Positions 8,673 to 15,996 of a DNA stretch of 22,343 bases are shown in pieces. A program made the position numbers and the translations under genes. This stretch comes from Thermoplasmata archaeon (lineage in GTDB: Archaea > Thermoplasmatota > Thermoplasmata > Thermoplasmatales > Thermoplasmataceae): the NCBI GenBank assembly GCA_021811635.1, contig JAJZNS010000052.1, positions 1 through 22,343 on the forward strand. The letters are read 5' to 3'. The notes below the pieces were generated by a model. It ran no database searches, was not told the origin of the DNA, and was given only the letters and a program-made list of their open reading frames with translations. The stretch's first letter is position 1; each line of letters starts with the position of its first letter.

Positions 8673-9880
8673 TTCAACAACCTCGCGCTGATCTCTCCCC
8701 GCAGGGATTTCATCATGGTTTCCCCGAAGTTTTCACCATGGTTCGCAAGGACATACATGGCCTTGGTGAAGGCCACCTCGGGTAGAATGTCCCCGGCCGA
8801 AATGACACCCGCATCCTTCAGTTTCCTTCCTGTTGAATAGATGTTGAGATTGACGTTTCCCTGGAGGCACTGAGAAGTCATGACAACATGGACTCCATCT
8901 CTGGCTATTCCCCTGATTTCCGAGATGATGGCTTCTGAGACATGCCCGAGCCCGGTCCCCATTACCACCAGGGCCTTCTTCTTTTCGGCAATCCTTGAAA
9001 GGATGCCGGACTCCATGCCAGGATAGAAATATACCAGGGCAACCCTGTTATCCAACTTGGCGCTAAGCACGGTTTCATCTGCTGCCGGCCGGAATTCCCC
9101 AAGAATGGAAACTTTGCCGTTCCTGATGCCTGCAAGCCCGCCGCCATCAATATCTCTTATGGCATCCCTCCTGGAGGTGTGCATCTTCCTGCTTCTCGTT
9201 GCTCTGATGAGCCTTTCAGAAAGATCCGAGCGTGAATCGTGCATGCATATTGACACCTCGCCCACGTTGAGCGATGAAAATGTGATAGCTGAACGAATAT
9301 TTTCGAACGCATCACTGCTTGGCCTGTCCGGGGATCTCTGTGAGCCGGTGAAGATGATCGACCTTGACTGCTTCTCGAACATGAATGAGAGCGCTGACGC
9401 GCTGTAGGTCATGGTGTCTGTGCCGTGGAGAATTATTACATGATTGCCCTTGTCCAGTTCTTTCTTCGTGTGCTCAGCCATGAGAATCCACTTTTCCGGG
9501 GTCACGTTTTCGCTGAGTATGTTGTCTATCACTTTCGTGCCAAGTTTTTCCCTGATATCGGCTTCGCCCAGCAGAGAGGAGATGTCATAATGTGGCTTCA
9601 CAGCCCCTGTTGCGTAATCGACCCGGCTGGCTATGGTGCCTCCTGTGGCAAGCAGGATTACGCCGCCGGAAATTTCCCGCTCCCCGTTTCGATCCTCCGA
9701 TGGTCTTTTCACCCGAGTGACTGATAGGTACTCTGCCCGGTCATCAGATAGGGCAACGTTGTATCCGTTTTTCAACTTGACCGTGATAATGCCGCTTTCA
9801 TGGCTGATGAATGTTCCCTCTATTTCCGCACCGTTATATGACAGCCTGACCTTGTCCCCGAAGCTGGCCTTCTCTTTCAC
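8669..9880 (-). CDS. gatD: Glutamyl-tRNA(Gln) amidotransferase subunit D (GatD)
   Basis: 403 residues as drawn from a GTG start. GatD is an L-asparaginase-type glutaminase that supplies ammonia to GatE. A small beta-rich N-terminal domain (1-70) precedes the asparaginase fold. The catalytic motifs are ILLATGGTIAS (Thr82) and LHGTDTMTYSASAL (Thr154, Asp155). The start is uncertain. The GTG has no ribosome-binding site. A strong GGAGG at 9916-9920 lies further upstream in open, in-frame sequence, but its ATG (9910-9912) is out of frame and is followed at once by TAA. A 120-base gap separates it from the upstream DUF72 gene. Confidence 0.95.
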   Translation of the reverse strand: MKEKASFGDKVRLSYNGAEIEGTFISHESGIITVKLKNGYNVALSDDRAEYLSVTRVKRPSEDRNGEREISGGVILLATGGTIASRVDYATGAVKPHYDISSLLGEADIREKLGTKVIDNILSENVTPEKWILMAEHTKKELDKGNHVIILHGTDTMTYSASALSFMFEKQSRSIIFTGSQRSPDRPSSDAFENIRSAITFSSLNVGEVSICMHDSRSDLSERLIRATRSRKMHTSRRDAIRDIDGGGLAGIRNGKVSILGEFRPAADETVLSAKLDNRVALVYFYPGMESGILSRIAEKKKALVVMGTGLGHVSEAIISEIRGIARDGVHVVMTSQCLQGNVNLNIYSTGRKLKDAGVISAGDILPEVAFTKAMYVLANHGENFGETMMKSLRGEISARLLN

Positions 9881-9909
9881 TTTCAGTGGAATAGTCTTTA
9901 CTTTAATTA

Positions 9910-9923
9910 CATGATCCTCCTTT
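9910..9923 (-). promoter_or_regulatory. Strong Shine-Dalgarno followed by an ATG-TAA start-stop, upstream of gatD
   Basis: The minus strand reads AAAGGAGGATCATGTAA. GGAGG is an excellent archaeal ribosome-binding site, but the ATG 3 bases later meets a stop codon immediately. The gatD frame is open through this region and reads HVIKVKTIPLKVKEK into the annotated GatD start, so the site may mark the true or ancestral gatD start, broken by a one-base change. Confidence 0.45.
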
Positions 9924-9999
9924 ATGGCGAATGCTATCTCCCGGCTCGTAAGTTCCGGCAGGATTTGATCGCCTGGATTTACCGGTGCATGAATTCAGT

Positions 10000-10806
10000 T
10001 CATGCCAGCCTGGACTGTCCTGTGAAAGGTCTTTCGGAGTCCAGCATTTCCATGAGGGAAAGCGCATTCCTTGGCGCATTGCCCCGGGGGTGATTGTTGA
10101 AAAAGATATACACGTCCTCGAAACTCGATTTATCCCGGTTTATCATGCCTGCAATTTCCTCCAGTTCTGCCCGGGAATAGTCGTAGTGGTACCTTGACAG
10201 ACCGGCGTTTCCGTCATTCCATAACCGTGAGTTCCTCCCGTGCAACCGGATATATGCACTCCTTCCCCGCGGATGGATCTGCTTGAGCGTATTATTCGGG
10301 CTGTCCACACTCACCATGCTTACTCCCCACCCTTCAGATAGTTTTTCGACGCATTTCCAAAATCCTTCGATCTGAGACCTGATTTCCAGGAACTTCCCGC
10401 TGACGTTAAGGGATTCCATAAAGCTTCCGATCATATCAACCCAGCTATCATCAGCCGAGGGCGGAAGCTGTAACAGAACGCCAGCCAGTTGACCCGCATT
10501 TCTGATGGGATCAATGCAGTTGTATGAAAATAGCCCCGATATTTTCAGAAGTTCTGGTTCCTTGATCGAGCCGAGTCTGTGAGATATATCTCTAGGCACT
10601 TTAAGCACGTACCTGAAATTTCTGATACCATGGGTTTTTCTCACCCAGCTCTCCACCATGCCTCTCGACGGAATTGCGTAAAAAGTCGTGTTGATCTCAA
10701 CCGCAGGGAAACGGCTAGAATAAAAGCTTAATTTGTCCGACCTGCTGTTTCTATAAAAAGAAATCCAGTCGGGATAGGAATAACCAGAGCATCCAATTAG
10801 GATCAT
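10000..10806 (-). CDS. DUF72 family protein (YecE-like)
   Basis: 268 residues. The N-terminus ILIGCSGYSYPDWISFYRN and the segment FPAVEINTTFYAIPSRGMVESW are diagnostic of DUF72 (YecE), a TIM-barrel family of unknown biochemical function. Later family features include YVLKVPRDISH, the xxLLQLPPS segment, AYIRLHGRNS and IFFNNHPRGNAPRNAL near the C-terminus. The start overlaps the acyl-CoA dehydrogenase stop by 4 bases. No functional link to either neighbour is evident from sequence. Confidence 0.93.
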   Translation of the reverse strand: MILIGCSGYSYPDWISFYRNSRSDKLSFYSSRFPAVEINTTFYAIPSRGMVESWVRKTHGIRNFRYVLKVPRDISHRLGSIKEPELLKISGLFSYNCIDPIRNAGQLAGVLLQLPPSADDSWVDMIGSFMESLNVSGKFLEIRSQIEGFWKCVEKLSEGWGVSMVSVDSPNNTLKQIHPRGRSAYIRLHGRNSRLWNDGNAGLSRYHYDYSRAELEEIAGMINRDKSSFEDVYIFFNNHPRGNAPRNALSLMEMLDSERPFTGQSRLA

Positions 10807-11942
10807 TTTCCCTTGAGGATTTCCCTTGCGATGATGATGCGCTGGATCTGGTTTGTTCCCTCATATATCTGGGTTATCTTTGCATCCCTCATGTGGCGCT
10901 CCGCGTCAAAGTCAGTAGTGTAGCCGTAACCGCCGAAGAGCTGCAGGGCTTCTGTTGTTATATGCATCGCCGCGTCGGAGGCGTAGAGTTTGGCCATGGA
11001 GGAGAACAGTACTGAATTATCATGCTTTTCCCACGCCTTGCATGCCTCGTATGTCAGCAGCCTGGCGGCCATGAGTTCTGTATAGAGATCTGAGATCAGG
11101 AATTGAATCCCCTGGAAATCAGCAATGGCCTTCCCAAACTGCTTCCTGTTCTTGATGTACTCCGTGGCTTCTTCAAGCGCATTCCTGGCCACACCCAGTG
11201 CCTGAGCCGCTATCCCTATCCGCCCTGCGTCGAGTGTTTCCATGATCACCTTGAAGCCTTTGTTCACCTCGCCCACAACGTTGTCTTCAGGGATCTCCGC
11301 ATCCTTGAAAACAAGTTCAACCGTGCTTGATCCCCTGATTCCCATTTTGTGGATGTCCCTGCTTATCTCGAATCCCGGGGTCCCAGCATCGATCACGAAT
11401 GTGGTTATCCCCTTGCTTCCCTTCCCTGGATCGGTAAGGGCGTCAAAAACGAAGAACTTTGCAATTCTACCGTTGGAGATGAAGGTTTTTGTGCCGTTTA
11501 TCACATATCTGTCGCCCTTCTTGACGGCGCTGGTTCTGATGGATGCAGCATCGCTGCCAGCACCCGGTTCGGTTATAGCCAAGCCCCCGACAGCACCATT
11601 TACAATCTGTGAAAAGTACTTGGATTTCAGATGATCGCTTCCAAACATCATCAGCGGCTCGGCGAAAAGGGTGAGTGCACCGTCAAGGACAAGTGCAGTG
11701 CTCGGACACGCGGCTGACAGTTCCTCTATGACCCTGACAAGAAAAGAGAAACTCAGACCTGAGCCGCCATATTTTTCCGGGATATAGGATCCGAATAGCC
11801 CGAGGTCTTTCATCCTGTCTATTAGGGACTGCGGGACTTCCTGATCCTGATCTATTTTCTTTGCAAGCGGCCTGACTTCTTTGTCTGCGAATTCCCTGAC
11901 ATATTTCAGGACGTCCTCTTCCTGCGGTGTGAGAATCTCCAT
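10803..11942 (-). CDS. Acyl-CoA dehydrogenase, short/medium-chain type
   Basis: 379 residues, the usual length of the FAD-dependent acyl-CoA dehydrogenase fold. The enzyme oxidises an acyl-CoA to the trans-2-enoyl-CoA and passes electrons on through an electron-transfer flavoprotein. Features in order: an N-terminal helical domain; GGLAITEPGAGSDAASIRTSA with the substrate/FAD segment near residues 125-145; NGTKTFISNG; and QALGVARNALEEATEYIKNRKQFGKAIADFQ in the C-terminal helical domain. The catalytic base is Glu361 in QIYEGTNQIQR, the position used by short- and medium-chain and butyryl-CoA enzymes. Substrate chain length cannot be told from sequence. A TATA-like box precedes the ATG at leaderless distance. 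Confidence 0.94.
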   Translation of the reverse strand: MEILTPQEEDVLKYVREFADKEVRPLAKKIDQDQEVPQSLIDRMKDLGLFGSYIPEKYGGSGLSFSFLVRVIEELSAACPSTALVLDGALTLFAEPLMMFGSDHLKSKYFSQIVNGAVGGLAITEPGAGSDAASIRTSAVKKGDRYVINGTKTFISNGRIAKFFVFDALTDPGKGSKGITTFVIDAGTPGFEISRDIHKMGIRGSSTVELVFKDAEIPEDNVVGEVNKGFKVIMETLDAGRIGIAAQALGVARNALEEATEYIKNRKQFGKAIADFQGIQFLISDLYTELMAARLLTYEACKAWEKHDNSVLFSSMAKLYASDAAMHITTEALQLFGGYGYTTDFDAERHMRDAKITQIYEGTNQIQRIIIAREILKGK

Positions 11943-11963
11943 GTATATCCATATGGAGTTTAG

Positions 11964-11975
11964 ATTAATAATTTA
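11964..11975 (-). promoter_or_regulatory. Probable TATA box of the acyl-CoA dehydrogenase gene
   Basis: An AT-only stretch (minus strand TAAATTATTAAT) is centred about 27 bases before the ATG at 11942, the right distance for transcription starting at or beside the start codon. It lies in the 51-base gap after the DUF3501 gene. Confidence 0.45.
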
Positions 11976-11993
11976 CTTTGCATTTATTGAAAA

Positions 11994-12569
11994 TTATCCT
12001 GAGAGTTCAGCCTTGAGGACGGCGAGAAGTTCCTTCGGGATTCTTGCGGTTTCCTCGAAACCTGGATGGCGCACCTCTATGTAGGCTGCATCGGATGCGA
12101 CGAAATATCTCAGTTTATCGCTGGAAAACCTGAATTTAAGATATTGAACAGTGGATTCCAGGGTGTCGGTTGATCTTCCATCCTCGTACTCGGCCGGCAT
12201 CTCATTTCCTCCAAAAACCAGGAACACATGCTTTTCAACGCCCGATAGCTTCGTCATGGCCTGGACCATGGTGTGTTCGTCTTCCAGCTCTATGAACATT
12301 GTGAGGCTCAGAAATCCCTTTCCCGGAAGCTGATCACTGTAAACACGTATCAGCTGGTTAATCTCCTCCTCATCGTGGATCTTTTCGAGGAATACCATTT
12401 CGTTAATCTGGTTGAGCACGATTTCCCTGTGCTCAAAAAGGAAGCTGAATGTCTTCGTTACAAGCCTCCTGTGCTTTTCGAATTCTGCCAGCCTGTGGTT
12501 TTCCGCTTCCCTGATCTTTCCGTATTTTTCCGGGGAAAGAATATCAGCAGCAGTAATTTGTTTGCCCAA
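11994..12569 (-). CDS. DUF3501 family protein
   Basis: 191 residues, about the usual length of DUF3501. The opening ITAADILSPEKYGKIREAENHRLAEFEKHRR, the segment FLFEHREIVLNQINEMVFLEKI, and the later TLESTVQYLKFRFSSDKL followed by EVRHPGF match the order of conserved blocks I know for this family. The function is not established. DUF3501 genes are commonly found beside rubrerythrin genes, as here, where the ATG is 2 bases after the rubrerythrin stop. This suggests a shared role in redox or oxidative stress. The protein has no cysteine or obvious metal site of its own. Confidence 0.8.
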   Translation of the reverse strand: MGKQITAADILSPEKYGKIREAENHRLAEFEKHRRLVTKTFSFLFEHREIVLNQINEMVFLEKIHDEEEINQLIRVYSDQLPGKGFLSLTMFIELEDEHTMVQAMTKLSGVEKHVFLVFGGNEMPAEYEDGRSTDTLESTVQYLKFRFSSDKLRYFVASDAAYIEVRHPGFEETARIPKELLAVLKAELSG

Positions 12570-12571
12570 AT

Positions 12572-13003
12572 TTATGCCTTCAGCTTCTGGAGCGTATCCT
12601 CGTATTTCTTTGCGTGGGATTTCTCTGCTTTGGAAAGTATCTCAAACCAGTGGGCGATATCTTCGAAACCCTCTTCCCTAGCAGTCTTTGCGAACCCCGG
12701 ATACATCTGAGTATATTCGTAAGTCTCCCCTGCAATGGCCGACTTGAGGTTCTGTTCTGTTGTCCCGATGGGTTCTCCCGTGACGGGATCGCCAACCAGC
12801 TTTAGATAGTTCATGTGACCGAAGGCATGGGCCGTTTCACCATCCGCGGTGGATCTGAATATGGCTGATATCTCCTGGTACCCTTCCTCATCCGCCTCAA
12901 GCGCAAAATAAAGGTATCTCCTGTTCGCCTGACTCTCTCCTGCAAAACCTGCCTTAAGGTTTTCAAGGGTCTTGCTCCCTTTCAGTTTTGTCTTAGTATC
13001 CAT
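12572..13003 (-). CDS. Rubrerythrin, rubredoxin-less (sulerythrin-type)
   Basis: 143 residues forming a single four-helix ferritin-like diiron domain. The ligand set is complete: Glu23 (GESQANRRY), Glu56 and His59 (DGETAHAF), Glu93 and Glu96 (GETYEYTQMYPGFA), Glu127 and His130 (KAEKSHAKKY). The C-terminal rubredoxin domain of classical rubrerythrin is missing; the chain ends right after the fourth helix, as in sulerythrin from Sulfolobus. Rubrerythrins reduce hydrogen peroxide, so this one would need an external electron donor. A TATA-like box lies 25 bases upstream, and DUF3501 follows in the same transcript. Confidence 0.93.
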   Translation of the reverse strand: MDTKTKLKGSKTLENLKAGFAGESQANRRYLYFALEADEEGYQEISAIFRSTADGETAHAFGHMNYLKLVGDPVTGEPIGTTEQNLKSAIAGETYEYTQMYPGFAKTAREEGFEDIAHWFEILSKAEKSHAKKYEDTLQKLKA

Positions 13004-13023
13004 GGGTAGGGATAGCGGTTCTG

Positions 13024-13032
13024 TATTTAAAA
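13024..13032 (-). promoter_or_regulatory. Probable TATA box of the rubrerythrin-DUF3501 operon
   Basis: The minus strand reads TTTTAAATA, centred 25 bases before the rubrerythrin ATG at 13003, with A-rich sequence just upstream resembling a BRE. The spacing predicts a leaderless mRNA, and there is no Shine-Dalgarno sequence. Confidence 0.55.
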
Positions 13033-13043
13033 TTTAGTTAATT

Positions 13044-14192
13044 TCAATTGATAATCGATATAATTTGAGCTCCTCCCATTCCGGCCGCAATGCAAGCTAC
13101 GTACCCGGGGACATTGTGTTCCCCTTCCCGAAGGGAGAAGAGTTCCCCCTTCATCCTTATGCTGAAATTCTTATTTACCTTAATCCTGACAGGCACATCG
13201 GAAGAATCTGGAATGGCATCTGAAAGCGGATCATAACTATTCAGCTGGGAAAGGGGGACGGGTTTCACAATCATGCCGGTCTTTCCATGCAGGCTGAAAG
13301 GGTACCTTATGAGCCTGTGGACGTCGGTCGTAACAGGCTCGTCTATTTCACATGCCCGTTCTTCCCTTACCTCATCTATGATACTGGACACGACATTGGT
13401 GTCATATTGGTTAAGGAACCCATACTTTTCCCTGCCTGGGCGCAGGAATACCTGGATTCTTTTAGCTCTCGTGCCGAGAAAATTGATCTCCGTCTCGAGA
13501 GCGGACTGCATGGCGGATATTTCCTTTTCCCCCATAAATGCAGGGAACATGCCCTTCGAGATACCCTCATAAATGGAGACGACAGCGTCGTCGATCCACT
13601 TCAACCACCCCGTGAACCTTGCCGAAGATTCCAGGATCGGAAGAGCGTCTTTGATAGTGAGCCCCTCGCCCCTTACGAGATTGGAAATCTCCCTCCTCGC
13701 ATCCGAACTCAAGGAGTAGACCTTTTCAGAGACCACATGGACATGGTACCCTCTACCACCTGAGAAATAAAGCTTCAGTTCGTCCTCCCCGAATCCTGCC
13801 ATACCCATCAGAAAATCCTGTACAAGCCTGTAGGTGTGTTTCCTGACTTCCAGAAGGATCTGCTCATAGGTCATTGAAGGCGCCCCCTTTAGATGATCTG
13901 CATCCAGATCGAAGATCAACTCTGCGCCCTGCCACCCCTTATCATTCATCTTTTTCTCCAGCGGGAATTTATAGTAGGTGCTGGAATAATACAGGTGTCT
14001 CGGGACCTTCTCATAGGCAAACTTTTCTATTTCCTGGTGGGTCCGGAAACCCATGTGCCTTACCATTGTGCCGTCAAACGGTATGTACCCAATCTCCCTC
14101 TTTGAGATCTGATCGGGTTCCACAGACCTGAAATTCCTGTAGTATCTGCCAAACAGTTGCTTCAGGCCAGCTGTTCCGTTGAACTCAGGCAT
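13044..14192 (-). CDS. priS: DNA primase small (catalytic) subunit PriS
   Basis: 382 residues from the preferred start. PriS is the catalytic half of the archaeal/eukaryotic-type primase and works with PriL, which is not in the window. The catalytic pair is in LIFDLDADH (Asp95 and Asp97 from this start), the SGGRGYHVHV motif follows near residue 144, and the third acidic region is near TTDVHRLIRYPFSLHGKTG. No Cys lies between DLDADH and the next helix, so the zinc knuckle of the Pyrococcus enzyme is absent. The open frame extends to an ATG at 14234, but I chose the ATG at 14192 (MPEFNGTAGLKQLF): the extra 14 residues are atypical and the region holds a TATA-like box correctly placed for 14192. 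Confidence 0.94.
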   Translation of the reverse strand: MPEFNGTAGLKQLFGRYYRNFRSVEPDQISKREIGYIPFDGTMVRHMGFRTHQEIEKFAYEKVPRHLYYSSTYYKFPLEKKMNDKGWQGAELIFDLDADHLKGAPSMTYEQILLEVRKHTYRLVQDFLMGMAGFGEDELKLYFSGGRGYHVHVVSEKVYSLSSDARREISNLVRGEGLTIKDALPILESSARFTGWLKWIDDAVVSIYEGISKGMFPAFMGEKEISAMQSALETEINFLGTRAKRIQVFLRPGREKYGFLNQYDTNVVSSIIDEVREERACEIDEPVTTDVHRLIRYPFSLHGKTGMIVKPVPLSQLNSYDPLSDAIPDSSDVPVRIKVNKNFSIRMKGELFSLREGEHNVPGYVACIAAGMGGAQIISIIN

Positions 14193-14215
14193 CAGGAACA
14201 AGATTCGATCGTACG

Positions 14216-14225
14216 CTATAATTGT
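14216..14225 (-). promoter_or_regulatory. Probable TATA box of priS
   Basis: The minus strand reads ACAATTATAG, centred about 28 bases upstream of the ATG at 14192. This favours a leaderless or near-leaderless priS message and the shorter start. Confidence 0.4.
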
Positions 14226-14239
14226 ATTCAACATGGGCA

Positions 14240-14582
14240 GGATGACATGCTGTGGATATCTGCTGCCTTCGGAGTCGGTACTGTTGCGATTTGCTTTCCC
14301 GCTGTTCCATGAAGTTACAATTAAGTGCAGCCGTAGAATGGGTAGCTGCTATCGCAATGATCGACAAAGATGACATGATTTCATGCGACCGCTCAGTCAT
14401 TCAGTGTATAATCAGTTCTTGTTTGTCATAGACCACGCCTGCATTCCACCGCACAGCCCATGTTGTAAGGAACACCCCGTCACATTGCTCCTGATACCTG
14501 TTCCGCCGTACATGAACCACGTGCGCTCACGCATGTAAGTGATATTTCACTTCCCGCCGGGAGAGAGGATGCGGAAAATAAG
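14240..14582. other. Gap upstream of priS, no recognisable gene; small hairpins
   Basis: No gene is recognised here. A 40-codon minus-strand frame (14412-14534, starting MRERTWFMYGGTGIR) and a neighbouring frame in another phase look like decayed coding sequence, but I recognise neither. Near the right end are a 6-bp hairpin at 14537-14552 (AAGTGA-TATT-TCACTT) and a short TCCC-GCC-GGGA hairpin just after it. These lie within 50 bases of the group II intron 5' end. Confidence 0.3.
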
Positions 14583-14840
14583 GTGCGCCGTTGAAGATGG
14601 ATAACCATGAGTGAAAATCTCAACGTATTAATAACCGGAAGATACGAAGCGAGGGTAAGGATGGATTGGCAAAAGTTCCGTCTGAAGCAACCCGACAGCG
14701 TGAAACATGGGTCCTTAGCAATAAGGATCAGAGATCTCTACGCGAAGCCGCAGGTTTGAATGAAAAGGAACCTGTGTGTAGCGTCGTAATCCGCACCTCC
14801 AGTAATGGGGTGAGTGAACGTGCCGATCCTGTCTTATTAT
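14583..14840 (+). ncRNA. Group II intron 5' end and partial domain I (truncated)
   Basis: The segment starts with GTGCG, the group II 5' consensus. A stem CGTTGA/TCAACG then encloses TGG-ATAA-CCA and GAG-TGAAAA-TCTC, the latter like the GGGTGAAAGTCCC hairpin of bacterial introns. Next come GCGAGGGTAAGG with the matching TCTGAAGCAACCCGAC (GGGT pairs with ACCC) and, between them, the GATGGA/TCCGTC stem. An 8-bp hairpin with a GNRA loop (GGTCCTTA-GCAA-TAAGGATC, 14710-14729) and a CAGGTT/AACCTG stem (14751-14774) follow. The order and motifs match domain I of bacterial-type group II introns. It stops exactly at the inverted end of the insertion sequence at 14841. Domains II-IV and the reverse transcriptase are not here. 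Confidence 0.72.
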
Positions 14841-14851
14841 GAGACTGTCAA
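14841..14851 (+). repeat. Left terminal inverted repeat of the insertion sequence
   Basis: GAGACTGTCAA pairs perfectly with the repeat at 15943-15953. It abuts the group II intron domain I sequence. Confidence 0.8.
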
Positions 14852-14914
14852 TTCCTGGTTGAAATTCTGTGATGATCTGCCCCATGACCGCAATCATGAA
14901 ATATCACGAGTGCA

Positions 14915-15946
14915 TTGTATTCCATGCGGATACTCCGGATTCCGGGCATAAAGAGGGTCGTGATCCCCACAAACCTCGACGACTATTCCGGCGATCATCC
15001 ATCATCGCCATTGAAACTGGAGGAACAGCCCAAAGGCATCGGGTTCCTCACAGACGAAACTCCGTTGCTTCATTATTCCTGCCCTGTCTCTCAGAGATGT
15101 GTATCGCGCAACGTTGCAAGGAACTGCACATACATGCGCGAGATCCACGGCACACTGTAAAGGTACAGAAATACGTCTGCAGGGACTGTTCATATTCATT
15201 CGAAGCACGCCTTCCGGGATACGGATATAGAAAACACTTTCCAGACGATCCGGGGGACAAGAACGCCAGATCTCGGGTGATCTCATCTCCCAGGAAAGCG
15301 GCGAAGATGCACGGAATATTCCTTGGGATTTCCGTCTAGCATGAAGCCATAAAGGGAGAACTGGGAGAGGATGCAACAACGGTGTTCATGCTGGATACAC
15401 TGAAGCGATTTGATATCTCTTCCAGAGCAGGGATCATCATCACAACGGACGGATCTCATTACGGCGATGCAATCAAGTGCGTTTCCCGCGCCATGAGGAT
15501 CGGGATGGCCGGGCAGAGGTGCCTGTTCCACATCCTCAATGGCCTGACCAGGAAGGCGTATGATGCCGGAAAGCCGGAGGAACTGAGGGATGCCCTGGAT
15601 CTGGTAAACTACATGTTCTTCCTGACCCTGAGAACTGGGGAATAATTCTGAGCCGATTGCAAGGATCGTCTCCGGGTTGCCGGAGAAAAAGGTGACATTC
15701 AGGATACTCGATCCTGTCCGTGACCTGTATTCCGGAGACCCGATTATGGGGAAGTTCCTGGAGTTCCTCAAGAGGAACAGAAGACAGGTGTTCGGGTATC
15801 TGGAAGATGACAGGGTGCAGAAGGCGAAAAACATGACTGAACCCCATTTCTCCATGAGATTGGAACTTCTGAAGAGGAGGTTCAAGACAGACGGCGGATT
15901 GCTGAGAACATCCTACTGGTATCACAAGTTCTCAACGGAGATTTGA
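14915..15946 (+). pseudogene. Transposase pseudogene, zinc-ribbon DDE type
   Basis: The reading frame must be pieced together. Frame 1 (14915-15160) gives VVIPTNLDDYSGDHP, then YSCPVSQRC and NCTYMREIHGTL. A frameshift near 15157 leads to KVQKYVCRDCSYSFEARLPG, completing a zinc ribbon. An in-frame TAG at 15337-15339 (after GIFLGISV) interrupts it. It resumes as HEAIKGELGED..MLDTLKRFDISSRAGIIITTDGSHYGDAIK, the middle catalytic Asp region, and on to RCLFHILNGL. A second frameshift near 15644 gives SGLPEKKVTFRILDPVRDL through to LLRTSYWYHKFSTEI. The step from HEAI straight to the TTDG region looks too short for such transposases, so the segment with the first catalytic Asp seems deleted. It cannot be active. 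Confidence 0.85.
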
Positions 15947-15953
15947 CAGTCTC
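15943..15953 (-). repeat. Right terminal inverted repeat of the insertion sequence
   Basis: TTGACAGTCTC is the exact reverse complement of 14841-14851 and contains the TGA stop of the transposase remnant. Confidence 0.8.
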
Positions 15954-15966
15954 CTCTTAAAGCAAG

Positions 15967-15976
15967 TTTAATAAAT
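15967..15976 (+). promoter_or_regulatory. Probable TATA box of the surface-protein operon
   Basis: TTTAATAAAT is centred 25-26 bases before the ATG at 15997 and starts only 14 bases after the insertion-sequence end. The spacing predicts a leaderless mRNA. Confidence 0.5.
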
Positions 15977-15996
15977 TCACTAATGATGTTACGCTG

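Larger units (their letters stand above)
14841..15953 (+). mobile_element. Degenerate insertion sequence with 11-bp perfect terminal inverted repeats
   Basis: The left end GAGACTGTCAA (14841-14851) is the exact reverse complement of the right end TTGACAGTCTC (15943-15953), giving an 1113-bp element. It contains a single, broken, plus-strand transposase whose stop codon lies inside the right repeat, a common arrangement. I see no convincing target-site duplication. The family is not assigned; the transposase type (zinc ribbon plus DDE domain ending TSYWYHKF) resembles elements in Thermoplasmatales and methanogens. Confidence 0.82.

Noticed and set aside
9556..9999. Extending GatD to all in-frame codons up to the DUF72 stop
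   Set aside because: The frame is open back to a TGA at the DUF72 end but contains no ATG, GTG or TTG upstream of 9880, so only the ribosome-site anomaly is reported.
14583..14840. A tRNA or other small structured RNA gene
   Set aside because: No cloverleaf with TψC-like GTTC motif can be drawn; the stems fit group II domain I better.
15283..15885. 200-codon minus-strand open frame over the insertion sequence
   Set aside because: The plus strand carries recognisable transposase segments between inverted ends; the minus frame is an antisense shadow.
14831..15960. Target-site duplication around the insertion sequence (TCTTA seen on both sides)
   Set aside because: The two TCTTA copies are at unequal distances from the repeat ends (TTAT intervenes on the left, one base on the right), so they do not form a proper flanking duplication.
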